A stretch of DNA of 64,000 bases from Roridomyces roridus (lineage: Eukaryota; Basidiomycota; Agaricomycetes; Agaricales; Mycenaceae). Shown here one piece after another: positions 46,160 to 56,656 of this stretch. The position numbers and the translations under genes were made by a program. Position 1 is the stretch's first letter. Each line of letters begins with the position of its first letter. The notes below the pieces were generated by a model. It was not told the DNA's origin and made no database searches. It saw nothing but the letters and a program-made list of their open reading frames with translations. The stretch spans positions 62,001 through 126,000 of the forward strand of contig JARKIF010000036.1 of NCBI GenBank assembly GCA_029378245.1. The letters are read 5' to 3'.

Positions 46160-49100
46160 CTAGTCCGCAATACTCTCCCCCCGTTCCTCTGCATCAATCC
46201 CAAGCCCAGCAATCTTGAAGATCATATCTGACACCCGCTCGTCATGGGCATCATCACCCTCCATGTCCGAATTGTCCTCATCGTCCAAGGCTCCTCCCTC
46301 CCCCTCCTGCATCGACAAGTCTCCACCCTCCTGTCCTACCATTCCTGGCTCCCTCTCAGTCTCTTCGTCCACATCCATTTCCGCCCTCACATCCACCGCA
46401 ACGGACAAGAGTGGGACTCCCGGCGTCAAGGAGGCAGTACACCGCTGGCCCCACTTTCGCTTCAAAGTCTGGAGTCGCATCATGTGTGACTGGTCAAAGC
46501 GCCCTCGATGCAGCCGGTACTCCTCGACATGCAGGGCCAACTCGTAATCCCTCTCGACCTCCTCCTCGGTCTTTCCCTCTGTCCAACGCAGTGCCGCCTC
46601 CCGCTTATGAAGAAAGACGCCCTCGTCACGCATCCAAGTCACAAAGCGCGGGATTTCTATGTCAAGCCGCGTAATCTCTTCGCGCGCACGCTCAAGTCGG
46701 AACCACCGGTTCATGACTGCACGGTATGCAGGGCGGGCCCAGTACTGGCGCCCCACGTCGTGATGGCTGTGGCGGAGTAGATCGAAATCCGCGAGGAAGG
46801 CATATGCGAGGACCTTCTCGATGTCGACGGAATCGCGTGGAGGAGTGACTGCAGCGGCGGCAGCATTGTATCTTGATACTGCACTTCACACAGCCTTGGA
46901 ACGCGCCTGCAAAGACTTGGCAATATGCTTGCGCATCTTGTAGCCTGGCACCCAAGTCAGCACCGAAATAAATACTGCAAAAATTGAAATTTACCTGTCC
47001 CCGACTGATTCATCTTTGTCAATTCAAAGAGACGCTCCACCACGAGCAGTTTCAGCCGATCGAGAGCCCGCTGATACTCCAAAAACGTGCCTCCTTCACC
47101 GCAGCAATGTATCGCGGGTTGTCGGCAGCCCAGCGGGTAACGATGGACAGCTCGCGCTCGATCTCTGCCACTGTCACCGCCGTCCGCTCCTTCTTCTCTA
47201 TTGCATGCCGAAGGGCAATCTCCGCCTTGCTCTTGCCGGGGGTGAATGCGGCGTCGGCGCTTTGTGCTTTACGGACAGCAGCCCTGCATTCCGCTACTTT
47301 GGCGCTGCACAAAAAGGTCAGCTACAAGGGTGCAGACGATAAGTGGTTTGCTCACGAGTCGGCTTCAAGGGTGGTCAAGCAAGCCACGTAGCGTGTTTCA
47401 GGAGTCTCCACCGTCTTTTTGGAGCTCTTGTAGAGCTCCTTCAAGTACTCCCTCTCATCTGCAAGCGCTTGCACGAACTCTGACCCATCCACCACATCCT
47501 GCTCGCACATCAACCTGCGCACAATCGGCTCCTCATCCAGGATCTTGAGGGATTGCTCGTAGTTAGAGCAGAGGAATGTTGCTACGGCTACCGTTAGTCC
47601 AAAGACAGCAGGAATCACAAAAGCGTACCAAGGGACGCATAGACATCAAAGTCATCCATGTGTTTGAAGTAGGCAGTGATTTCTTGCTGGCGGTGGAAGC
47701 GACTTGCGCGCCGGTATGGCACATATACTGTGCAAAAATTCATGGCAGGTACATCTCATTTGGTCGCAGGGTTTTCAGTTGCAACTGACATGTTGGGTGT
47801 CGAAAAGCTTACAACCTTGAGCGTGGGTTACATGTGTGGTGAGCAAGCTCGCAACCCAGTATGGGATGCTTTCATGTTCAATTGGATGCAGAAATGGAGT
47901 TGGTGGTAGAGAAATTTCTGAGGTTTGATGGGAGTGATTTGAAAATTGATGATCCTTCCTTGCCGAATTCCACAAATGGAAATTGGCGATCATTTATGAT
48001 GATTTCACTCATCTCTGAGCACTAAAATGCCCCGGGGCATACTCTCAAGGTTCAAACACACACAGAATGGTATTCCACATACTGTAGACTGTGTTTCCGA
48101 CTCCCCTGCAACTGTCCCGGTCGTATGACCTTCATAATGGGGTACAGATAAAAATTTGAACTAACACAAGCAATCTTCAGTTCTGTGGAGACGAGTGGCA
48201 TCAAAACTAACCATATAGCATACCGGACGCTTGCCAGATGCATCCCGTCTCAATCCCGCTGTCCAATCCGATGTTCATCCTTCCGTGGGGCGGCGCCGAG
48301 GGGCCGGATTGATCCCGATCAAATCAGAAGATACTGATACCCCCGGCGGGGATGCGAGCCATGGGCAACATGCGACCGATTTGGGATGCAAGCTCACCGA
48401 AAGATGAGCGTGAGATGTAAGTTGCCTGCAAAAAACCTGTAAAATCTTGCTAATTTTTGCACAATATATCGCCCATACGCCGGCAACAACCTGCGAGCGC
48501 ATTGCTCCGGGAAAACCTCCGCTCACAACCCTCCAAATCTTCGATACCAAGGCCCTCAACATACAACGCCAAGAAGCAAACTTGGCAAAGGCGGTTGTGA
48601 GCATGCCCGTGGAACGCGCCAACAAGGCAGCGAAGGCGAGCCTCTCGTGCCTCGGGTCCCAGCTCGCTTTTGTCGAGGGTCGTGCAAAAATGACAGCCGA
48701 TGTCGTAACCGACGCCCAGATCAACGCCAAAGTGCTTGAGGAGATGCTCTACGACGGCGAGAGGATACTTGGAGCTGAGGAGGTCGATCAGCAAGAAAAA
48801 CAGAGGGAAGGAGACACCCCACGTACAGCTCTCCGCTCTTGAGCATGTCCACCAGGACCAGCGCGAACCCATGGCGACAAAGACAGAGGAAAATTCCTGT
48901 CTCGTCGAAGATCCCCCACATTTTCGAGGTCACATCGTTGACCATGTTTTTCCAACGCTCTTTGCACGGGTTATCCTCGCCCTAAACCCAAGGTCAGTAC
49001 GCTACACTCGAGGATCAATACCTGACTTACATTCTCATCCGTCGGCAAGACATTTGCCAATCGTTTGCGCACCCACTCGTCCACCTTCTCGCGCGAGAGG

Positions 49101-50352
49101 TAGTACCCATCACTTGCGTCCCGATCGTCGTAACGCTCATTCGACTCCCCAGGACCATCGTTCTCAGGCCCGCGGCGTAGGACCCTCTTCAGCGAATCAT
49201 TGCCGTCCATGGTGACGAGCATGCTGAAGATCAGCTGGTCCTCACCCTGTAGCGTGTAGGTACAGGCAGGACAACAGTTTTTCATTCGCCAAGCCGGGGT
49301 GTCGCGACCAAGGTAATGGAGGACTTGGGCTTCAGTGCGGCGGCGGAGGTCGAGGTACAGGTCATAGGCGATAGAAAAGTGCTGGTGCATAGTCGAACGA
49401 GCAGGGACCTATGATACAAGTCAGCCCAAAAACTCAAATATAAATTATAAACGTACCCCATGTAAATCAGCAAGAGTCTTCGTGAAGGCATATATCGAAA
49501 ACTGTGGGCATCGGGCATGGGAAACGCGGTAGAAGTTGAGCGTGGCCATTGTGAAGACAAAGGTTGGGGTCCACGGTGCAGAGGGAACCAGGCCAAGCCT
49601 GACGAGCGCCGCACAGAAGCCACCACAACCCTTGGGAAGTACAAGCGTTTCACTACGCTCCGCTAGGTACGTTAGCCACAGCCATGAACATGAAATGCTA
49701 TACTCACTGAACATATCCACAACCAGCACATTGTATAATTCAGGATCACCGTTGTCTTCCTCTGTCGGCCTCCCTCTTGCACGAAAGCTTGAATAGGCCT
49801 TGAGTATATCTGGCATCTGGGCATGAAAGGCGTCGTTGCGGCGTTGGGTACGGTCCCGGCACGTGCGCGTGTCTCTGCATCGTGTTCTGGAATAGTGTAA
49901 GCCTGAGGAAGGGAGAGGGAATTGGGATTACGCACCTGGCACGCTCAGTCTGCTCAATAATATCCTCCAACGTTTCACCGCCATGCTCTCCACCGGCGTG
50001 GCTGATTTGCGCCTCCCCCGTCCCATCCAGCACGCTAGCCTCAGTATGAATTCCAGGGAAGTCTGCCGGGTCGAAATCGTCGTCACCCGTCATCTGCTGC
50101 AGGGCAAGCAGATTTTGTCGACTTGTTGTAGACATCACTGGAGAGTCCTAAATGAGAACAAAAGACACGGATTTGCACGTTCCACTCACCATCCCACTGC
50201 TCTTGTCGCTCCTTGGCTCGATTGTCTTGGAATTGGGCAAGGGCGCGGGGTCCCATCTTGAGCTTCTTGACAGTCGAGGACGCACACGGGTTGTCCGTTG
50301 CAGGGGCCGAGAGGACTTGCCATTTGCGAGGGCGTTTCTTGTTCCTATACAT
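46160..50352 (-). pseudogene. KDZ transposase, inactivated
   Basis: Kyakuja-Dileera-Zisupton superfamily transposase. Diagnostic pieces in order on the minus strand: RTQRRNDAFHAQMPDILKAY, the zinc/core motif KNCCPACTYTLQGED with MDGNDSLKRV, WGIFDETGIFLCLCRHGFAL, LGVGYDIGCHF, GAFHGHAHNRLCQV, CERRFSRSNALAG, ASRFHRQQEITAYFKHMDD, FLCSNYEQSLKIL, and C-terminal LERAREEITRLDIEIPRF. Exons approximately 50352-50190, 50137-49936, 49886-49708, 49660-49457, 49408-49031, 48981-48827, 48774-48478 joined to 47708-47629, 47581-47356, from 47304, and the last to 46160. The first exon is uncertain. Lesions: a 763-base MITE at 47715-48477; a one-base loss in a T run (47081-47085) before LEYQRALDRL; and a TGA at 46886-46888 where family and frame predict Arg (CGA). 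It is divergent from the TET/JBP gene. Confidence 0.9.
47709..48483. mobile_element. 763-base MITE nested in the transposase
   Basis: Element 47715-48477, ends TATGGCACATATACTGTGC and, inverted, TATGGGCGATATATTGTGC, followed on both sides by AAAAATT. It is flanked by a 6-base duplication CGCCGG (47709-47714 and 48478-48483). Removing it and one duplication rejoins the transposase codons for CCRRASRFHRQQ in frame. It has no coding capacity, so it is non-autonomous. Confidence 0.85.
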
Positions 50353-50532
50353 AGCGACGCGGTGGGCAAGAAAATAGCCAAGTCGAGATTGAGGCACGGA
50401 AGCAGACACGGGAACGTGATCAACAAAGTCACGTACAGGACACGGGAGCAATAGACTTACGGCAATCTCGTCTCTTTGTTTTCCTTCCCTTCCCTCTCCC
50501 TCACCGACTGGACTCAGGCCCCATTCTCATGA
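50353..50532. promoter_or_regulatory. Divergent promoter of transposase and TET/JBP gene
   Basis: Short bidirectional spacer; CT-rich on the plus strand (TTTCCTTCCCTTCCCTCTCC near 50480). If the transposase has an upstream non-coding or tiny first exon it lies here; GTAAGTCTATTG on the minus strand at about 50462 looks like a splice donor. Confidence 0.45.
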
Positions 50533-52468
50533 ATGGTAAGTACAACTCCTTTCTTCATGCAAGGGGATCCGACCTTGGAACCCGGCGCAGGCCGCAAGGA
50601 GCTCCGCATTGGACTCGGCGCTGGCATTTCCTCCCCTCCCCTCCCTCCCTTCCAGACGTTAATGCCTCCAGTTGCAGGTTTTACCCAGCTCCCGAGGCGT
50701 CGCCTTCGCTCCAACAAGGAGTACTCTCCATTCGACCTCGCCCTAGGACTTGCAATTGAGCCCGCCGTCTACTTTGACGCTGAAGAACAATTGAGGATTT
50801 GTCTTGAGGAGCAGCAGGCGAGCGGACAGCTTGACGAACCGGAGGATATCATCGTCCCTGCACTTTCATCCCTCAGTTTGAATGGTGTGTGGCTACCTTT
50901 CCCTTTTCTTCCCAGAATTGACGCTCCATCAGCTCTGGATTCTGTGGTGGCAGATGCTGAGGCCTCCATTCCTGCCGCAGCTCCCGGCACGTCCAATGCC
51001 TCCGCCGACACTTGCAAGTCCAAGCCCCTCTTCACACGCGCTCAACGTCGTGCCGCCAAGTCGACTTCACCAGCTCACTATCGAGATCGTCTTCACCAAC
51101 CTCAGACCACCCAACAGCGCCACAAAATCAAGTCCAAGATTAAACGAGACGTGGAACGCCGCCTGAACCCCGCATCCACCACCAACCCCAAGCTCAAGCA
51201 CGTCCACCTCAAAAGGGCGCGCGAGGCCACGTCATCAGCCATTCACGTTGATCTGGATGCCACCGACCTTCCTCACTCCAAGCCTGGGTGGATTGGAGTG
51301 CGGAGAGGCCAGGACGTCAACCTTTGGGACTATCAGGACGAGCTGAGCGAGCTGAGCCTCGCCGACACGGGAATGGGGCCCTCCATATACACGCAAGACC
51401 AAGTTGACGCGTTAGTGGGCAAACGCGGGTTCAGATACGTCCCCTGGCTTGGATGGTAAGCCCTCCCCATGCCTCTAACCACTACCTCAGCTTATAATCA
51501 CGCCAGGCTCACCATACCCATCGTAGACTCGAAGAGACGAATCATCGCACTTCTGGGCGGTCAACCGCGTGATAAAGAGGGATGGAAGGTAGCCATTGAT
51601 GGGGCTGCTAGCAAGATGGAGGAGTGTGAGGACCGTATCGACCTGTCTGCCTGCGAATATCACCACCGGCGGGCGCAGGATCCGTTTGCAGCCTTGACTC
51701 GTGGGCCTTCCTTTGGAACCGGTCAAATGGTATGTCTTTCTCACTCGTCCCCTCCCTGCTCCTCATGACATTTGTGTAGGAGCCTGGCGAGTTGCACACC
51801 AACCCCACCAATACCCTGATCACCGACGAACTGATGCGCTACCACTTCTTCCCCCGGATTGTCGGATTCACCATACGTACGGAGCCTTTCCTTCCATTCC
51901 TGTGGACCCCACTGACATTCTCTTAGTGCTGATGTCGCTCTATGCCCCTCGCCTCCTCGCTCGCTACCAGAAATGCAAGGACGATTTGCTTGCATGGAAG
52001 CAGATGCGATGGAATTTCGATGATGGTGTACACGCGGCCTGTACCTGGAACTTCGGGCGTGCCGTCACGAGGCCACACAAGGACTTTGGAAACTTGGCAG
52101 CAGGATGGTGCCCAGTGACTGCCCTCGGCGACTACGACCCCGACCTCGGCGGGCACATCATACTCTGGGAACTGCGGCTCGTCATCCGTTTCCCGCCTGG
52201 CTCTACCATCTTCATTCCCTCGGCAATCGTCACACATTCGAATACCCCGATCCAGCCCCACGAGAAACGTCATTCTTTCACCCAATTCACCTCGGGTTCG
52301 CTATTCCGTTGGGTGGCGAACGGGAACAAGACTGACGATGAGTTTCTTGCGAGTGCGTCACCAGAGGAGAAGGGGGAGAGGGATAAGGCGGCGGGAACAC
52401 GATGGGAGGATGGACTCTCTTGTTTCATGACCTTGGACGAGCTTGAGGCGCTATATAAAACCGAGTAG
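50533..52468 (+). CDS. TET/JBP-family 2OG-Fe(II) dioxygenase, KDZ cargo
   Basis: Predicted nuclear dioxygenase of the fungal TET/JBP group, which oxidises methylated pyrimidines in DNA. Exons 50533-51455, 51507-51729, 51780-51876 and 51927-52468 give 594 residues with no stop. The N-terminal half is basic and low in complexity (TQQRHKIKSKIKRDVERRLN). The catalytic double-stranded beta-helix is in the last exon: TRPHKDFGN supplies the iron-binding His and Asp (HKD codons 52075-52083), FIPSAIVTHSN the distal His (about 52235), and EKRHSFTQF the 2-oxoglutarate-binding Arg (about 52268). Upstream are RIIALLGGQP and MRYHFFPRIVGFT, typical of fungal members. The start could also be Met at 50557. 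All metal and cosubstrate ligands are present, unlike the broken transposase next to it. Confidence 0.88.
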
Positions 52469-52915
52469 ATACGTGAAAGATGTTTTCTGATACACGCAAT
52501 ACCAGTTCCTACAATTGTATGCTTCACAGACAGCTTTTGAGGGTGGACGAGCAGATAGTTACTTACTTACCACACATGTTACTTACCTACCACGGTCCGA
52601 GCGCCACGGACTGTTTTTCTCCCCCTCACCACAAACCTCCTTTGGCACATCTGTTGCCTCAAGTCGTATCTTTACAGCATTATGGAGGGTTTGAATTTTA
52701 GTTGTAATTATTGGAGCATTTTGTGGTCGAAATTGCAGTTGGGCAGGAAACGCAGTAAGATCAAGTGTCAGATCTTACTCCCGACCACCACCTTCATCCA
52801 CCTCCCTTCCTCACAACCATCTCATCGTCCAACCAACTCTCATTATCTCTTCCCCATCCCCTCCTGACTCCACTGGCGCCCTCCTCAGCTTCACCGCTGG
52901 CTAATTAAGCCCTAA
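52469..52915. other. Spacer inside the KDZ element
   Basis: 447 bases between cargo genes. No gene seen; contains a direct repeat of ACTTACTTACCACACATG/ACTTACCTACCAC near 52560-52590. Confidence 0.4.
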
Positions 52916-53571
52916 ATGCTCTCAAAAGGCCGACTTTCTGGAGCGGAACGCCAAGCTGCATATAGGCAGCGGTATGTCTTCAATCTTGCCTCTGTTTCCA
53001 CCTCTGCCTTGTTGACTTCATCCAAGCCATCGGGACAGCGTTCTTGCTCAAGGTCGAACGCACGCAGCCCGACGACGCGCCAAGGGGAGGAGCAATCCCA
53101 CTTCGGACGCTACCATCAAAGCCCAGGCGAATCAATATGCCGCGGGGTACAGGGAGACTCATCGTGCTGACTTGGCTCAGAAGGAGAGGATACGGCGCTA
53201 TCGGTGCGTCTGCTATGCTCACTGTCCCGTCCTCGCCGTCTGATTCATTCTCTAGCAAATCTATTGACAAAATGGGCTACGACGCGTGGCTACAAACATG
53301 GCAGAAACGACACCCCGGCGAGACCCCGCCTTCTGGACTTCAGCAAACCCCGCCCTCTGTTTCTGTCCCCATACCCGTCGATGACGCCGGTGAGGTCGAG
53401 GAAGATGACCTCGGGCAATACAAGTTGGACCGTTCAAGGCGCAGGAAGAAAGAATGGCGGTTGAATGACCTGGACGAGCTGGAATGGGCAAAGGAGAGGG
53501 CGGATTTGGATGCAGTCCTTGTCGGACACGCGCCCGATGACAACGATGGCGATTATTTCTTGGTCGATTAA
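52916..53571 (+). CDS. Small basic protein with YRxxHR repeats, KDZ cargo
   Basis: 182 residues from exons 52916-52971, 53027-53203 and 53256-53571. The first half is built of two similar basic units, AYRQRHRDSVLAQGRTHAAR and YAAGYRETHRADLAQKERIR, which look like long positively charged helices and would suit DNA or RNA binding. The middle (YDAWLQTWQKRHPGE) is followed by an acidic linker, another basic patch (LDRSRRRKKEWRLNDL) and an acidic end. Arg-rich repeats of this kind are frequent in agaricomycete repetitive elements, but no function is known to me. Introns have normal borders and the frame is open. Confidence 0.65.
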
Positions 53572-53745
53572 TGAGTACCTTTTTGGAATAAATTACCTTC
53601 CCTTCTAGAGCTTTCCAGCCAGCCACTGCCAGCAGGGACGCGAAATACGTCCGTTGAAATGAAGCCGCCGCTCTGGGTACGTAAACAATGCGCGTGTCAA
53701 ATATAAACTTGCCTCTTCCCTCCTCCTCCTCCTCCCTACTACCCA

Positions 53746-53829
53746 CTCGACCCGCTCCCTCCTCACTCACCACTCACCACAATGTTGCTCGACCCGCTCC
53801 CTCCTCACTCACCACTCACCACAATGTTG
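53746..53829 (+). repeat. 42-base tandem duplication across the start codon
   Basis: Two perfect 42-base units, 53746-53787 and 53788-53829, each ending in ATGTTG. It creates two in-frame start codons 42 bases apart (53782 and 53824). Confidence 0.9.
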
Positions 53830-55842
53830 CTCGGCGCTGAGGCCTACAATATCTTCTTCAACGGTGCTGTGCCCTCCAGGCCCGTCTGCACGCCGCGGTT
53901 TTACACATCCGACGAATACAACCCCCACCGCGACACCCTCTACCCCGTGGCCATTGGTGAACACATTGGCGTCTACACCAGCGTGTAGGTCCTCTTTTCT
54001 CACTCTTTCTTTGGTCTAACTAACGGCTTTACAGTGCTCTGGCTCGCCAGCAGACGGACGGCTTCCCCGATCACCCTGGGTTGTAGCCACAATGCATTGT
54101 ACCTTGCCGTGGCAGGGGGGTACATTTAAATAAGGTGACAGCTTGACAAGGCAGCCAGCATGTGCCCACATTGCAATGTACCTTTGGCAGTGCACAGCAA
54201 AGAAATTAAAAGGCAGCAAGGGGGAATTGAACCCAAAACCTCCTGCTGTCATCCAGAGAGAGTGGATGGCAGACACCTTAACCAACTGAGCTATACAAGA
54301 GTGACAGATGGCTCTCCACATCAAGCCAAACTATGCCCTCAGACTGAGATCCAGCAGTGAATCAGCGGTTAGACGCGGGTTAGGTTTGGTGCACCCCTAA
54401 ACAAATGACATCCCCCCCACGGGTTCGTCTGTGAGTGGAAGAACTCGTAATCCACCGTGAATGGGCAGTTAGGGGCGATATCTGCTGTGAATGGTGGTTA
54501 GGGGCATCATCCAATGGCAATGACAGCATCAGATCAGGGCTGGTCAAATAGGGTAGTAGTGGCATCAAATAAAGCAACCAGTATGGTTCTCTAGTGTAGC
54601 AGTAAGCAGTCCTTTCTAATATAGTAATCCCTACCCTGGAGGTCTGGGGTTCAATTTAGCCTGCTGGCAGCTATTTTGCCCTGCTTTGGCTGGGTGCAAT
54701 TCATTTAGCAAGGCTGTGACAGGGTACAATGCAATGTGGGCACACTGTGGCTGGGTTCTCAAGCTGTGGCCACAATTAAATGTACCCCCCAGGCATGACA
54801 GGGTACATTGCCTATGTGGTACAGCTACACCTCCCCCGATGCTCAAATGCGGTCCTGCAAAGGTTGGGCTGGCGCAAAGGGCGCCAAGATTGTGTGGATC
54901 GACCTCTGCCTGAAGTATCATAGTCACGGGTGCCCCACGCCGACGCTGCCCGACGGCTTCTTCGTTTCCTCCCCCATCCCTGGAGAAAGCATGTCGGTGC
55001 CGCCTCCTCCCCCTCCTCCCGTCATCGCTGTGGGAGTCTCGTATGACTTGACCTGCCACAAGGCGCCCTCCTCTCCCTGCCCATCTCTGGTCGACCTCCC
55101 CAATGCCTCTGACAATGAGTGCGGTTACGACCAACGCTACGCTGAGCTCGGTGCTGGGTACGAGCGGCGTTACACAGCTGCCATTCGGTCTGCTGGGCTG
55201 AAGTTGGAGTACGATGGGCAGGACATGAAGGAGCTCTCTTCCTTGCTCTCGACCATGTCTTCCCCTTCTCCCAGCCGTCGCGACCGAATCTGCACCGCCA
55301 TCTCCTCACACCTGTCCAAGATGTCCCCCAGCCCTCGTTCACGTGAGCACCAGGAGCTCTCCACGGACATCTCCTCGCAGCTGTCTGCGATGTCCTCCCG
55401 CTCGCACTCGCGCACATCCTCTAGCTCCTCCTCGTCGTCATTCTCCAATATCTCGTCTATGCCAGACGTGTCTAAGCAGCTGTTTGCATCGCTGTCGCAA
55501 TCAACGGTGGTAGCCCCTGCTTCCAGCCCTGCCGCGCTCCCTTCTATTCTCCCCGCCGTTGGCTTTTATGACATCAGGCTCCTCCTCGGGGACGCCGACC
55601 CTTCTGAGGGTGAACTCGTGGTGCTGCACTTGCGTTTGAACCTGCACAGCGCCCCACGCCCCAACGCTCCCCTCCTCTACGCCGTTGTCGGCGTGCGCGG
55701 TCGACTTTTTGAATACCACAGTCAAGCCATTATGGCTGCCTCGCGCCGTGGCATCATGAAGCCCACCGTCGCAGCAAACAACCATCACGACAAGCTTCTT
55801 GAGTTCACGTTCTGCCCCCACATTGAGGGCGGCGGTGTCTGA
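53824..55842 (+). CDS. Viroplasmin-like, Ser-rich protein, KDZ cargo
   Basis: Exons 53824-53984, 54035-54079 and 54825-55842 sum to 408 codons including stop. The N-terminal part reads YPVAIGEHIGVYTSVALARQ and TDGFPDHPGYTSPDA, which follows the pattern of viroplasmin / RNase H1 N-terminal domains (short beta strands, GxYxS, QxxGFPxxxYxSF). Then a Pro run and repeated Ser-rich helices (SSLLSTMSSPSPSRRD, SSQLSAMSSRSHSRT), and a compact C-terminus (LRLNLHSAPRPNAPLLYAVV). The second intron is 745 bases, far longer than any neighbour, and consists of two inverted SINEs; its borders GT (54080) and AG (54823-54824) keep frame exactly. The start at 53824 is the second of two duplicated Met codons. 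Role unknown. Confidence 0.62.
54080..54312 (-). mobile_element. tRNA-derived SINE, minus orientation
   Basis: On the minus strand it begins near 54300 with a Pol III A-box-like TAGCTCAGTTGG and then GGTTTTGGGTTCAATTCC, a good B box. A body with GGTACATTGCAATGTGGGCA and TTAAATGTACCCCCC follows, ending at about 54080. It does not fold as a complete tRNA, so it is a SINE and not a tRNA gene. Confidence 0.7.
54585..54824 (+). mobile_element. tRNA-derived SINE, plus orientation
   Basis: The head (TAGTGTAGCAGTAAGC, then GGTCTGGGGTTCAATTT) is a diverged tRNA-like promoter. The tail (GGTACAATGCAATGTGGGCA, TTAAATGTACCCCCC, GGGTACATTGC) is the same family as the SINE at 54080-54312 in opposite orientation. 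Confidence 0.65.
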
Positions 55843-56656
55843 GGGGCGGGGCGGAGGCGGCTTTCTTGGTGTGAGGTAACAAGCTGTTTCTTTTTGGGGT
55901 CCATGTCGAAGAAAAAGAATGTACCATAGCTAGCTAGCTCTCTGTAATATACCTACATCTTGTATCTACATCTTGTATTGTAAATAGTGAATCGAAGAGA
56001 AAAAAATCCCAATTGGGAACAAAGCGGAGCTGATGTAATCCACTCCCTCTTTTGTTTTGACTCTAATGGTCTCTGCTTCGTCCTGAGCAGCCATGCTCTG
56101 CGGCGCCAATCCAACGGCAATTTGCTCTCTGTCAAGCAAATATGGACACGAGAATTCTGCGGCAAGGGCGGAGGGCGCCACAGTGACATGTACACGTCAG
56201 ACAACTCCGACAACGTTTCCACCTGCACCCCCAAGACGCAGCACAGTTCTCAATTCCTTCTTCAATTCTCTCTCCCTGGTGAGCTCCCTTTGAATTCACC
56301 TTCTTGGGCACCAGGCTGACCTCGAATGAAGGTCATTGTCTTATTCGGACTCGTCTTAGTCGGACTCGTGCCACTTTGGCTTTGCGGATGTCCTCAGGTA
56401 CGTATTGCAAATATATTGCAGTAAAGTACGTGCTAACAAAGCCTAGTTGCTCGCTCTTACGTCTGCCGCGGTCGCGGCGGGCACGTCTTGTTGGTTTACA
56501 AGACGCGTGCTCAATTGTTTGTTGGCTGGTGCTCGTTTGCTTGTCCTTTGCGACGTTAAACGGTCCCTCGTTCTCGTGAGTGCAATGTCTCCTACATGTC
56601 TCTGAGGCTGACGCCGTCTCCAGTGTCTAGCTCTCCAGCCCCAATATCTAGTCAAA
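55843..56656. other. Spacer inside the KDZ element
   Basis: 814 bases between cargo genes. No gene recognised. Includes TAGCTAGCTAGCTC and a doubled CATCTTGTATCTA near 55955. The end carries the promoter and leader of the next gene. Confidence 0.4.

Noticed and set aside
47715..48477. MITE with TATA target duplication at the inner TGTGCAAAAATT ends
   Set aside because: That reading leaves the transposase out of frame; the outer TATGG ends with CGCCGG duplication restore it exactly.
54216..54302. A genuine tRNA gene on the minus strand
   Set aside because: A and B boxes are present but the acceptor and D stems do not pair; a family copy with the same tail stands nearby, so it is a SINE.
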